From assembly GCA_022695795.1 (NCBI GenBank), contig MU404179.1, positions 48,392 through 112,391 of the forward strand: a stretch of 64,000 nucleotides of DNA, read 5' to 3'. This document shows positions 1-12,952 of this stretch, piece by piece (positions within the stretch are counted from its first letter, which is position 1; the number at the start of each line of letters is the position of its first letter). Source of the stretch: Biscogniauxia marginata. Its lineage: Eukaryota; Ascomycota; Sordariomycetes; Xylariales; Xylariaceae. A model generated the notes under the pieces. The model worked only from the letters and a program-made list of their open reading frames with translations. It ran no database searches and had not been told where the DNA came from. The position numbers and the translations under genes are program-made.

Positions 1-824
1 ATTTTCTTAGAGGATCAATTGCCCTTCTTTGTTTTTCTTCTCTCTTTTTTTCTTTCTCGACCAAAGGCTAGCTAGCTAGCTACAAAGGGATACCCGAGTC
101 AATCAGTCAAGTCAGACCGTTCCAACCAAGTTCAGTCCGGTCCAATCCATTTCCAGCCAGTCCATCCAAAAAAATATTCACCAGCCCGTCCATCAATCCA
201 CTTAATCCATTATATTCCCACCCAATTCTATCCATCCCATGCATCTGACGAGCGGCCAAGTCACAACACATGGGGTAGGCAGATAGCCATACAACAACAA
301 TAACGGAAAGCGCACCTGCTGCGAGTCCTCCCCTGATCAGTTACTTTACCCAAGAAAACGCCTGATACAGTCTGTAACTGCGATACAATATAGTAGTAGT
401 AGTATCGCTTGTGTGTGCCGAAACCCAATGCCGTACCCAGTATGGAAGTGTAGCAATACTCCCAGACCCCTTGAGTGTAACTATATAAGTGAGAAAGAAA
501 CAAAGCTTTCTAAAGAGTAGACGCTTTCCCAGTTCTTTTTTTTGTCCAAGAATGCTTTCTCACAGGACGCCATTTGCCTTACGTCCCACCTCTAGGGGTT
601 TCAAGGAAAACACCACGTCTCCTAGGACGTCGAAAAGAAGAAGACTTTGTCGTAGCACATTATAAAGTGTGTAGTTATATAGCAGGATACCGATTCCTGT
701 TGTAATTTGTTGAGAAAGAAGCGCGATAGTGGTCTTAGCCAATTTGTAGAGTCGATATAATATACCGGAGGAACCTTTAGGGGTTCTAAGAGGCGAAGAC
801 AAAATGAAACACAAACGAGTGTGA
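1..824. other. 3' flank of the adenylate cyclase gene, no gene seen
   Basis: This stretch lies beyond the stop codon of the adenylate cyclase gene. It contains a short GCTA tandem near position 66-81 and a run of imperfect CAGTCCA/CCAATCCA-like words between about 100 and 240. Only short open frames without recognisable protein features occur. It probably holds the 3' UTR of the cyclase and spacer DNA. Confidence 0.6.
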
Positions 825-3800
825 TCACTCTTCCTCGGTGACGCTTCCCGAAGCCTCAGAGCCAGATAGGGGCCCGTATCTCGCCTTGTATCTTTCAAGC
901 TCGGCCATCTGAATAGCGAGATTGTCGAGAATGACTGTCATCGGTGTGCGTAGATCATCAAGTTGAGCGATTTCACCGCCGCCCATGGCGAGGTGTCGCA
1001 TCGCGAGACTCGTTACACAAGTCTGTCGCTATGTTAGTAAAGTTCAACATTTTCGTAACCTACAGACGGAGGAGACTTACCTCTATGCGGCTGACTTGAT
1101 GTTCCATGAAGTTAAAGATGAAACGCTCTGTCATCTCGCCACCACGTTGTTTCATGCGCTCTAGCATCTCCGTCTCCGGCGGCTGCAAGCCTCTGCCCGA
1201 CACTTCTTCCAAAGAACTACAGAGCATCTCTAGGCGCAAGCTGACTCTCCACAGAGACCAGATCGTATCTGGGTCAAAGCCGAGTTCGCTTCCGGACGCA
1301 AGCGTGGCGGGCTGTACAGCAGCCTCCACCGTGACCGCAGGACCGTTGTGATATTCGATCCGACCTGCGAGGGCATGCGGATAAAGTGAGTATATGTACT
1401 CAGGATTTTCTAAGCCCTTGAGCTTCTTCTCGCCCATCTCCTTGACCTCGAACCCCTGAGAGCTGAGTGATTTCAATTCCCTCCTAATCTTTTCAGCGGT
1501 TGCATCATCGTCGAAAGTATCATCAGAGCCCAGAGATCCCGTTCGGTCGGCTTCTTGGTACGTCTCGAGGCAACGCTGAATTTCGGATATGAAATCAGCA
1601 GACACAGTAATCTGACCACCGTCCGCGACTGCAGAGATACGGGATGCCTTGTTGACCATTGGTCCGAAATAATCCATGCGTCGCGTCACCGGGTCAATCT
1701 CGGCTACTGGCTCACCATAGTGAATGCCCATTCGTACAGACAGACCTTTGAAGATGAGATTATTTTCCTTGTCGTAAATTTCTTGACACGACACTGAGTT
1801 GAGAATCTCTGAGGGCCAGTTCACCTCAAGCAGTTGGGTCTGAATGGCGAAACACCACAACAACGCAGAAGTAGCTGTGGGGAAAGAGACCATGAAGGCA
1901 TCGCCTTCCGTCTTGACTTCGTACCCACCAATTCTTCGGAGCTGACGGCGCATGACCTCATTGTGAAGCTTGATAGCAGATCTCATAGCAGAGGGATACA
2001 TCTCCCACAAATTGGTGGAGTTCTTGATATCCGTGAAGACAATGGAGGGCTTATCAGTAGGGGCGGGAACTTCTGCCTCGAGTCTGTGCAATGTCGAATC
2101 CTGGACTTCACCCTTGGTTTTCCTGCCTCTTTTAGGCTGATATTGAAAATCGTCAGGGACACCCGAGGGGTACAGGGACATGCTTTGTCCTCTGTGGAGC
2201 CGAGCCGACCTCTCCTGGCGTCGTTTAAGATCAGCTACGCTAATCATCATGATCATAATCTTCGAAGTTGAGCCATAAGCCATGGCAAGATCACGAAGTT
2301 TCTGCGACGCGCGCATGAGGTCACCCCGTTCTGATCTCATGACATCAACAACTAAACCGGGGGTAAGGTATTCCCATAGTTCTCTTGTCGCGATCAGAAT
2401 TGTCTCATCCTGTGGGGTAATCGAGACTTGAGTGACGTGAGGAGCCGCTTGCACAGCAGGCATCAGATCAACGTAGCCGAAAGCTCGAGAGACCTCAAGC
2501 AAATCATTTAGCCGCCCTTGACGAGATACCCAACCTCCGGCATCCCGTATTCGTTGACGTTCGTTGGGTTCGGCGGGATCATGCTTGCGTGTAAGGATCT
2601 TATGGGAGCCATCTGACTGAATGAGCATGGCTTGCGCATCACCTACATTGGCTACGTATAGCTCCTGGCCCTGAAGATAGGCGACTGTGGCAACACCTCC
2701 CGAGTTAAGGTCTTCCTTGCTCAGAACTACGGGCGCCGCAGAACCGCGGTGTGAGGTCATGGGTCTCTTCTCAGTATGTTCGATCGCTATGGAGACAAGG
2801 TCTTTGTTGAGAGCCAGAAACGCACGCCTGAGCGCATCAGTGGGTCCTTCGTTTTGGCGGGTTTTCAGAGCTTTGAGCTCCATCGTGAAAATATGGCCAA
2901 AGTTTTCGTGAAGGTACTTGGCGATCTTAGAGCCACCACTGGAGAGCGCTTGGCCATCAAACAAGCCTAGAAGTGTCTCTGAATCCGAGGAGTTGAATCT
3001 CGGAACGACGAGATCAATGGTTGACAGATGCTCGTTTCTGCCCATCGTATCTGCCATGCCGTATGGAAGGTGGCCCGCTAATGAGCCCGAGGTTCTGACA
3101 CGACGGTCCTCGCTTTGATCCGGAATGCTGGGTTGAGTGAGGGTCACATCCATCAGTCCTAGTACGCGGAGGTTTTGCAAACGACTGAAATCGGTGTACT
3201 GCTCGCGGTTCTGGCTGCCTATGCCTGGATTGCTTTGCTTGATTTCCAAGCGCTTGTTGCCGGACAAATTTAGGAAACGCAAATTCGGATTGAGATTCCA
3301 GTTCCAGTCATACGGCACATTGGAAATATTATACTTGAGAGAGTTGTTTCCACAGTCCAAAACGGCTAACTTCTTCGCTCTCGAAATGTCCGCCGGCAGA
3401 TTGGTGAACTTATTATTGTTGATGTGTAGCACCTGAAGCAAGCTATACTCCTCCAGGTCATCGACGGGCAAGCTGGTCAGGTCATTGCCCGACAAATACA
3501 GCTCAACTAGCTGAGGCCAGCTCTTGATGCATCGTTGCGGCATGTCGCTGAGATCATTGTACGACAAATTAAGGATGCGCAACTCACTAAGCAGAGTTAT
3601 CTGGTCGAAAATGTCATCATCAATCTGGTTATCCGCGAGGTAGAGGTTCCTTAGAGAACCAGCGAACGTGTTTGTCAGCCGGCTAGAGAGCCCAGAGTCC
3701 TTCCGCGTAGCTGGGGAAGGGGTCATGGTGCCGCTGGGGCTGCTGGCCGTCGTGCTCCGAGACATCACGGACGTCTTGCGTCCGCCTTTTCCGTAGACCG

Positions 3801-6800
3801 AAACCACAGAACTCTTCCGGTCAGGCCCACCGGGGACCGGGGAGGGCCCAACACTGAGCAATGTTGAAGCTTGGCTAGGTCGGCGCGACCCATCTGGCAA
3901 AAGCTCCTCGGTGCTGGATGTGGTAGATAGTAGACCGTTCGCGGACTTGGGTATGGCAGGTAACGACGCTGAAGCTTCTCCGGGCGGCTGAGGCTGGCGA
4001 GAAGCAGGTTTCGGGAAGGTCTCAAGAACATTCGAAGAGGCGTTGAGTGTTTCTAGTTTATTTGCCCACCATAGGTCCATCGGCAATTTCCTGATGTTGT
4101 TCCCCCTGACATCTAGTATCCTCAATTCACTCAAACATCCGATCTCTGCCGGGAGCTCTCCCACAGAGTTGTGGGCTATACTGAAATGCTCCAGTCTTCT
4201 GAGGTTGCCAATCGTATTGGGCAGAGAAACGAAGTAATTCTTGTCGAGCACGAGCCTTTCTAGGTTGACCATGTTATTGAATGAGCCGTCGATACTTGCA
4301 AGCTGTGCGTTCGATAGGTTCAACATCTTCAACGTGGGCACAGGACTGACGATTTGGAATTTGGTGATAGGGTTCGAGTTCAACTTCAGGCTCCGTACTC
4401 GTTCAAAGCTGCCAATAAACTGGGAGATCATGTTGTGGTCCGCCGATAAAATTTCGAGTTTGGGAAGTTCCGATATGACATCGATCGCGGTGAGGGCATT
4501 GTACTTTAGGTCCAACTCGCGAAGGTTTATCAACTGGCTGAACGTCGGCGGTAACGACCCGGCAAGCCGATTGTTGGTCATGACGAACTTTTCCAGGTTT
4601 CTCAATTGGCCGATCTCATCAGGAAGGATTCCGATAGAGTTAAAACTGGCGTCAATGTCAACAAGGCCTTCTAATTCACAAAGGAAAGATGGAAATTTGT
4701 CCAAAAAGTTGGAAGATATATTGAGAGAACGGAGAGCTTTGAAAGCACCGAAGTCCTGAGGCAGGTGGTTGAGGCGGTTGTTCGCTAGGTTGAGCTTTAA
4801 CAGACCGGTCAAACGGCCGAGATCGGCGTGCTCGAGTTCTTCCAGGCGATTGTTAGAAACGTCGAGATATGTCAACCTGCTGGCTCTCCCGATGCTGATG
4901 GGAAGCTTGCGGGCCTCGTTATTGGCATACTTAATGTCGCGTAGGTGAGGGCAAGCTTGGATAAAATCCCGCGGAAGGTCGAGTGAAAGGTTTCGAGAGA
5001 GATTCAAGGAGATGATTTCCGATGTTTTAGAATAAAGCGTGATAGGTATCGTGATGAGGTTTCGCCCGGACAAATCGACATGGTTAAACTTCGCGGTTCT
5101 ACCACCGAGTCCAAGATCGTGTGGGGTGGAGGTAAAATCGCTATCCCTTGCGGATAAGAACAAGAATCGACATAGGTACCCATTGTCCTCCCGACCGATT
5201 TCTTCTAGACGGTCCCTCTCTTCGTATCCCACCTGTTGCAAGAGCCTCTTCTGGATCAGAAGCGGTCGTTCGGGTGCGGCTAGAACTCGGGTGAGATCGT
5301 GCTTCCTCAGCACTATGTGGTAGTTATCGAGGCCTTCGGTGACAAAAGTCTTCTTAATGACTGAAGCCATAACATCGGATACGGTCGAGCTCAGGGGCAT
5401 CTGGACGGTGGCAAAAGTTCCATCGGAGCGGAAAACTCGTATGCAATGGGGCGCTGCCTTCTCCTCGGGCCGTGGGGGGGTCCCGATATCATCTACTTCC
5501 GGAGCGTGAGCCTCTCTCTCTTCGGCATTACGACGGACAGCCCAGCTGTCTGGTGCATTCCAGGCTCCACCTCCTTTCGCCGACACTGGTTCAGGCAGGA
5601 GTTCGGAATCCGTAAGTTGGAACATGGTGGGATCCATCGGGGTCAATGGTGGTGGATGTGACAAAATACCTTCCATGTCATTAAGATTAGTGTCGAGGTG
5701 AAACATCATGCCCTTATCATTCCTATCGGTCGGGCCAATCTGCTCATCGATATCATCGTACACCTTGGGAGGACGCGTCTTCTTCGAGAAGGGGAATTTG
5801 TTGTTGAAGGTGGCCTGCCGGCCGTTCGCCGGGCGCGGCTGCGCGTCCGCCTGTTCGGGGTTGGGCAGAGGTTTATCGTAGGGAGATGGGGGGACGCGAG
5901 ATAGGTCTTGTTTCGACGCGGAGGGCGCCAGCGAGCGAGTCGAACCCGGCAAGTTCTGGAGACGGTTTTGGGCGTCATCTTTATTCTTGTGCCGCTTGAA
6001 GCGGCCGAAGATGCCTCGTTTCGCGTTGCCATTGCTGCCGGGCGAAACCTGGCCGTCGGCCGATGCTAGCTTGCTGCCAGTGCTGTGGCTGCTCGGTGTC
6101 GGACTCTGGGCTCGGGGCGTGACACCGGTTGTCGCCGATCCGCCTCTTTCTTTCATCGTGTGTAAACTGACAGCTGAATCCTCTCGACTGGCCACCGGCC
6201 GTAGAGAATTGGTGTCGTCGATGCTCTTGTTGTGGCGGTGATGGTGATGGCCAGGGAGGTGGACGATAGAGTGGGCCGAGCGAGATGAGGATGATGTCTT
6301 GGGTGGTATTTGCCCGAAATTTTCTTGGGCAAAGCGTTCTTTGTCCGGACCCGCCAGCATTTCGCGCACGGGGGCCTCACCGTATTTAGCGATGTCATTC
6401 GCCTCCTGGTAGAGGAACGGCACCACGTCGCTCGAGGGTATTGGCGTCCGCGGTCGCGAGGACGCCGGCGATGCTTCTCTTCCCGTATTGTCCGTGGCAT
6501 TCGAATCATTCCTACCGCGGCGGGCTCGGCCGAATGAATACGAGCGCTGCTCCTTGCCTTGGCTCTGAGCGACCGGGGGCAGGCTCGTCTCAGAGCCGTC
6601 ACGACCCGGAAATTCCTCGCCGAAAAACCCCTGCAACTTCTTGATGCCGCCTCTACCACTGCTGTTCTTGGATCCCTGACTACTTGCAGTTGTTATGCTG
6701 GCCACGGATGGCCGTCGGTCGTCCTCGGCGGGCGTGGTGTCGGGCGAATCGAGGTTCGGGGTCTGTGCCGGTCGCAGCGGCCCCGATCGGAAGCCAGGGG

Positions 6801-7505
6801 ATAGTTGGGAACCAGTGGACACATTGTCGCTCGAATCATTGTAGAAGCTAGTGGCGCAGGTGGTTGGGGAGGCATTGGCAGCCGCGACACTGTTGCTAGA
6901 CATCCAGGGAACTATGTTCGGTTGGGCATTTGGATGGGGCGAGGCGGATTCTCGATGGATCTGGGGGAGGCGGCCACCCGAGGGCTCTAGGACGGCAAGA
7001 TCGCGACGATAATTGGTAAGGTCACTCATGCGACGGTGGTCGAGGATAGAGCTACTGGAACCAGTCGAAGACGGCGACAAAGCGAAACGGTAGCCGGCGG
7101 GCGATGTGGGGGAGAACTGAGACTCGTCTTTGAAGGACCTACGGGGGAGGGGACAGCAGAAGCCAGACTTCTGTCAGTTGAAAGGAACTACTAATAGTAC
7201 TGACTCGACTCGACTCGAAATTGGCGGAGGTGGCGAGTGCAAGACACTTGTCCAAACTCTAAATCACAGGCACTTTGGGTTTCGAGACCGACGCATGGAC
7301 CGACGGCCGGGTGGAATGGACTTGAAGCACGGCAGACGTACCTGAACCTGCTATTTTCCCCAGTCTTGATGGGTCTGGGGGTCGCCTTGGTCGAAGCTGA
7401 CGACACCGACACCGATCGGTTGGGTGCCGCCGGCTTCATCGTGACATTCGAGTGCCCGCTGCTCGAGCTCGCCATCGAGCTGATGCGACCGTCATCCCTC
7501 GTCAT
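825..7505 (-). CDS. CYR1: Adenylate cyclase (Ras-associated, LRR, PP2C-like and class III cyclase domains)
   Basis: This membrane-associated enzyme makes cAMP from ATP and is the entry to the PKA pathway. Three exons are read: 7505-7342, 7138-1081 and 1022-825, giving 2139 residues. Intron 7341-7139 has a GTACGT donor. Intron 1080-1023 has a CTAAC branch point and replaces the nonsense tail of the long frame with an in-frame C-terminus ending TEEE. Visible domains in order are a Ser-rich N-terminus, a Ras-association domain near residues 615-700, leucine-rich repeats about 745-1350 (with a Ser-rich insert), a PP2C-like domain about 1415-1690, and a class III cyclase catalytic domain about 1750-1900 with metal-binding Asp in FTDIKNST and EGDAF. 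This order is that of fungal Cyr1/MAC1 proteins. The start is the first ATG of exon 1, with A at -3; a second ATG lies at 7475. The PP2C-like part lacks a canonical DGHGG motif. The family assignment is firm; the exact start is less so. Confidence 0.95.
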
Positions 7506-10429
7506 TGTCGTTCTCGCACACCCGTCCTGGCAGGTCAATCAACAGCACGGCGCCATTAATTAACAGGGTACGCGCTGGCTCATTTCTCTTCGCGGCGGAG
7601 CTGTGTTCGTGGGAAATGCGATGCGATGCGAGGCGATGCGAACCGAAGGAGGGGGAGAGGAGTCGGGCTATGAGATATGTGTACGTAGATTGTATAGTTT
7701 CGAGGCTGCGATGTGAATGAATTATTGAGGGCGGCGGTGATGGGATTCGCTACACCACCGCACGTGTGTGGGCCGAGCAGGTCTGGTTTGTTAAAAAGAC
7801 AAAAGCACCCAACCTGCTGCACAGAGCAGCATTAGGCGTCGGTGCATTTTTAGGTGGCGTACGAGATACCTACATGGTTACTTGTACTTACGTAGTGAGT
7901 GACACACGCTATGCCCTGCATGTATGTAGGTACTACTGTACCTACCTACTGGGAGGTAGTAGTGCCGGAGTCCGTCATCAGGTGGAGCCCAATCATGTCC
8001 TTTTAATTATTTCCTCTCTTTCAGAATTTTGTCTCTTCTTTGTTCCCCTCCCTCGATCTACAGGTCAAGGTATGTACCTACTAGGTCATACTAGGTCATA
8101 TTGACATGTAACACCACTCCTTTTCTCTTAAGTCTGGTCAAGTAACTTTTATCTATCAGGTAGTTTGTTTGTTTCAATGTTGTTTACTTAGGTACGTCTA
8201 CCTCCCTACTTCTGTTGTCTGTTGCCGACAGTAAACACATACCTAAATAATAAGAAACTAACTGTAGGTACATTACTCGAGTACCTAGCTATCCAAGGTA
8301 AGCTGAATATAAATCGATGTCTGGGCCCTTGCATCTAGAGATAGTAGGTACTCAACCAAGTCTTGAGCTAACGGAATGGCCATATTTCACGTCCATAGGG
8401 CCACTAGCTACATTTTACACACGTATAGCTAGTGTGCTTATCCCAATCCCGACGAACATTGACCCTCTACCTACCTATATAAACTTATTTATTTATTTAC
8501 CACATACTGTAAACACCGCAATGGACCGTTGCAGCTGGGGTGGGCTTGAGACTCTTATTGTCATGTATGCAGGTGTCCACTAGAAATTTCTTGCTATGTA
8601 TGCAGGAATTCGTAAGTCCACCAATTCCTTACTCCGGGTTGCTGAATATGTGCTCTGGTATGTACACCAGAGCCAGGTACTACATATATGGATCTTCAGG
8701 TACCTAGCCGGCAGTTCTGTCCGCCCTGGCGTAAGAATTAAGTACTTTAGGTGGTATTTACCTAGTGAGCCTCGTCACTTGTCACTGTTACGTTACGCAC
8801 TTAACTCTCGCCCCAGTTTGATGCTATGACCATCTCGCGGCCTCTGCAAAAGAACCCGCAGGATCAGGGCAGGGTTTACTGCTTGTCCGTGTCTAGGATG
8901 CACCCGTCACACTCCACAAACTTGACTTGCACCCCCGGACTCGTCTGGTAGATCCCTGTCGTAGCGCCTAGCTGTTTCGATTGTGGTTCAGATTTGTATG
9001 TTCCCTGCTATGCATGTGCGTGCACCTGTGCGACCCCCCTTTCCCCTCTTGCCCTCCCACTACCGCCCTATTCATAGTAGGTATCGAAATTGAAGTACTA
9101 TCCAACTTACATATGTAATCCCTCAAAACTCGTCACCTGCACACATAATCCACCTTTTGTAGTGACAATATTGAATCAAAACAAGAGGTACCCACTAGGA
9201 TTACCTTGCTATCGTCTGTTCGTCCTATCTTGCTTTATCTTGTGATTCTGTTTAAATTAATAACGTGATTTAATGGGTGATAGTCTCTGCCACTACAGTA
9301 GCCACTATCATTGTTAATTTGCGCCGGCCTGCTCGGCTTCTCAACATCCGCTCCGCTGCCGCTTACATGGACGCTCGCTCTTTTTAAGAGCTAATAGGTA
9401 CATGGAGCCTTTGTTAGCTTTCTCCCTCGAGATCTCTTTCGGCCCTCTTGTTTGTAATAACCCAGGCACGTGCAATGCTTAGCTATGCTGTGGTCCTCGG
9501 AAAGTTGGTATCCGACTCGTCACGTCACTGGTGATATCGAACTACCCAGATCGTAGACCGAGATATGACATACAGGACAAATAGACCGCATGTCTAGAGC
9601 CGCTAGTTGACTGGGCAGCTCAAGTTCTCTATCTACTTATAGCTGCCGGATCATAGGAAGGGACTTGCTAAGCATCAACAACTAGCATTCAGCCTTGGTC
9701 TCGTTTGTCCTGATGCTTATTATGTAATTACTATGGCATTAAAGGCTCCGTCTGTCCGCCCGATGGGCTTAGATTGTCGGTGTAGATAGATCGCCCAACT
9801 TGGCCAACAACTTAGCAGCCTAGCCGGTGCGATGTCACCTAGTTTTTGGTCCAACGCTCGGCTAGAGACGATATAATGGGATGAGCGAACTGAGATCGGA
9901 ACTGATCCGCTCCCGCGCGGATCCAGCCCCCTCCCTCTCTCAGCCTGGTGCACTTCGAGGCTCTATGCAATATTGTATAGCACGTTGTAAATAGTAGCGT
10001 GTAAACATGTTGAGCGCAAGCCAGCAACAACTTCAATGCACCTATGTATGGCTTATGTCAAAATATTGTTTTATATTGTTTTAACCGAAATACATACAAT
10101 TTCCCTTAGCCCATATCCCCTCCTCATAGAATAGTATTTTTAGTAGGATGAGCTGATCGAGCATAAACGTGAATTATAGCAACTGACCTGAAGACTGCAC
10201 TAACCTATATATCTCGGAAATTGTGCCTCATATGGTGTTAGATGTTTATGTATGTAGTCAGCGTACTTGCATATGAAACATTCAATTTCAGTTCTTAATG
10301 CATATTGTATTATGTATTGAAGCTCCGCTTACTTTAAAGTATATTGATACTATACACCTCACATACCTGTGATATTTTCGCGGTAGGCCCAGGGGTTAGC
10401 TCTCGACATTTTCAGCCAAGGGTTAAGCA
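7506..10429. other. Long intergenic region upstream of adenylate cyclase
   Basis: About 2.9 kb separates the cyclase start from the RTC4-like stop. It presumably contains the cyclase promoter and long 5' UTR. The most visible content is many TACCTA/TAGGTA words, for example around 7920-7960, 8070-8100, 8265-8290, 8466-8480, 8690 and 8740-8765, often arranged as back-to-back palindromes. The remaining open frames are short, use rare starts and show no protein signature. From about 9850 to 10400 the sequence is AT-rich. Confidence 0.6.
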
Positions 10430-12239
10430 CTAAATTTCCTCCCCATCGCTCAGGTTTATAATGACATCTCCAACATCCTCGTGTAGCAATTCCCCAACTT
10501 TAATACTGTCCTGCATGATCTCTCTCGCAGATTCCTCTGTGGCACTCATGTCTTCCATGATCAGACGAACGGCTAGTTCGGGCACTAACACTGCTTGGAC
10601 ATACCCGGTATATCCCCTCGCCGAGACAAGTCTATCTTCGACTGCCCGCTTTCGAACAACCCTGGACAAGGTCCGCATGATATAATCTGTCATGACACGA
10701 AGGCCCCGTGGCCCATAGTACCCCGGTATGAGACTGTCTTCGGTTTTGAGTAGTGTTCGATTTTTCCCTGATTGGACTTGCTCTTTAAGGATCTTGCCAT
10801 AGTAGGATGGCTGGGAACCCTCAAGAATGTTTTTGAGGAATTTTTGATGGCCATCACACCGCGAGTCTAATGCATTCCAATTGATCTTGGGGTATCCTCT
10901 TTCAGATCCAGAATTCAATGCCGCTTTCCGATTGTGCATTCTGCAGAAGGCCGCTTGCTTCTTGATGTTCATCCTACCATGATCGGAGTGCCTGTTGAGA
11001 AGTTCGCGGTCTACAACTTCGCGACACATTGGACACCTGGCTATTGTAGTAAGTTGAGTTTCCTCGACATCCACGTCGTTTTCTGCCCTATTGTCAACAT
11101 CATTCCGCGGGGTGATTATTTCCTGAATATCGCTGTTGTCAAAAGCATCCGTTTCATCGACCTCCGGCATTTTGAAGGCTGGCCTTTGGGAAAACTCCTC
11201 AAGCATAAGTCCAGGCGAGTCGTTGCTGAATCTCGGCGTGCTTTTATCCTGAGATTTTCTTAACTTCGCTTTACTCCAAGGCCTCTGACTGTATGGGGGT
11301 GACTTTTTCTCGTCTAAGTCGAAAAGCTTTATTTTGGGCTTATCGGGAGAGTCATCAGACATGATAGCATGTTTAAAAGCGGACGCTTCCGGGCTGGAAC
11401 TAAGTGATGGGCCTGGTGGAGGAGCCCTGAACGTGTTTTTTGAACCTGTAGTATCCTCTAGATCAAGAGAATCTTTGCGGATCCTAAACCGTCCCTTTGG
11501 TGAAGTTCGAATAATTTCTGGGCTTAGACTGTTACTAGGGTGGATGAAACTCTGCCTTGAAGGGGAGGGGACTATCCATTGCGGCGGCATTATTAGTCAC
11601 GATAATCATGAAATCGGCGCACAGAAACTCACTATTAGCTTTAGGAGTAGACGACCTAGCCTCGCTTTTTTGAGATGCCCTCGGCTGCGAGCTGTAGGTG
11701 GAACTGCGCTTAGCCCTGGGTTTCTTAGGTGGTCTTGTAAACCCGTAATCGTCACGCAAATGATTTCCCATTCCTGCCCGAGCTTCATCAACCGATCTTT
11801 TTGAACTAGCAGAGCTTGAAGGCTCCTTTACACGGGAGTCACCCGTTTTCTTCCCATACCGTGAAGATGGTTTGGTCTTTTCGCGACGGCTTTTTCGTGT
11901 ACTGCTAGCTTGTGAAGAAGGAATATTGCTGAAGTTTGTGCGACGAATGTCATCTCGACGACGCCTAACATCGTCATCGTCATCGTCGTCCGAATCTGGT
12001 GGACCGGCGATTGTCTGCCCCAGCGCCTGGTTCTCCTCCTCGTCATCACTACTCTGAGGCGGTGCGGTGATGAACTCAAGGTCCTCATCCTTTGTACCTC
12101 CACCCATTTCGAGAGATGAGGGGTCCTCCTTAGAAGCTTTGGGCTCTAAGTCCTGGGACGGCCTGCCTTTAATTTGTTTAAGAAGCGACCGTGGACGCTG
12201 TAACTTACTTAATCCCACAACTCGCGGTTGGGGAGCCAT
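10430..12239 (-). CDS. RTC4: RTC4-like protein (Restriction of telomere capping 4 domain)
   Basis: Two exons, 12239-11633 and 11571-10430, give 582 residues; the 61-bp intron has a GTGAGT donor, a CTAAT branch region and an ATAG acceptor, and joining keeps frame. The N-terminal half is low-complexity, rich in Ser, Asp and basic residues, as expected for a disordered nuclear protein. A small Cys/His motif (CPMC followed by H and CRMH) lies near residues 384-415. The C-terminal 170 residues, including GYYGPRGLRVM and the VLVPELAVRLIMEDM helix, match the RTC4-like domain. In yeast RTC4 was found through genetic effects on telomere capping; its biochemical role is unknown. The ATG at 12239 is the first in frame. 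The gene is divergent from dynamitin with about 710 bp between start codons. Confidence 0.85.
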
Positions 12240-12952
12240 ATTCACCGTGATCCGATACCCATCAAAGCTGCTGGCTGGAGCAACAGTAGAGCAGGTCGTT
12301 GGGGGAAGCTCCAAGCTCGAGAAGTCCTAATTTTGGCTCCAGCTTGCAGAGCCATAAAACGCTGGATCGGGATTGAGAGGTGGTGGGACGGGACGTCGCT
12401 GTCTTCAAATGACAGCGCAAATGGAGAAATACAGTGGATATATATAAAACCGATGCTTACTAATGTCATTGTGCTTTTACAAAGGTAGGGCCAGGAAAGA
12501 AGTGGTGGTCCCTAGACGAATAGCATAGATGTCATAACGGAATACCAACGCGTGGAACCTCAGCCGGCCATCGGCTACTATAAATGGACACGATGAAAAT
12601 GAAAATGAAAATGAAAATGAAAATGAGCAGGTACAGCTTTAAAATTTAGGTATGCAGTAGGTAGTTACCTACTTTAGTATCGCGTGATGGGACAGGACGC
12701 GTTCTAAAATCCCCGGGTTAACGCGTGAAAATGCCTGAGTAGCCACTCTTCAGCCACAGATAGCTGAAATGCGCCACTTCTCCCTTCGCGCTCTCAGCTG
12801 CTGTATCAACGTTTGTACCACGACACTTCCATATCAACTTCCGGTTGTCCCAACCTATCCCTCAACTGGAGGGTTGTTTTCGGAATAAACCTCGGGTTCA
12901 GCAACCTGAGTCTCTTTTGGACGCTTCCCACCATTTCTCGTTAAATTTCACG
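12240..12952. promoter_or_regulatory. Divergent promoter region between RTC4-like and dynamitin genes
   Basis: This 713-bp spacer lies between two start codons facing away from each other. It contains a GAAAAT tandem repeat (five units, 12595-12624), a CTATAAAT sequence just before it, and a back-to-back TAGGTA/TACCTA pair near 12645-12672. No coding feature is visible, so it most likely drives both genes. Confidence 0.6.
12595..12624. repeat. Hexanucleotide microsatellite (GAAAAT)5
   Basis: Five perfect GAAAAT units lie in the spacer between the divergent RTC4-like and dynamitin genes. A simple repeat of this kind is expected to vary in length between isolates. Confidence 0.95.
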
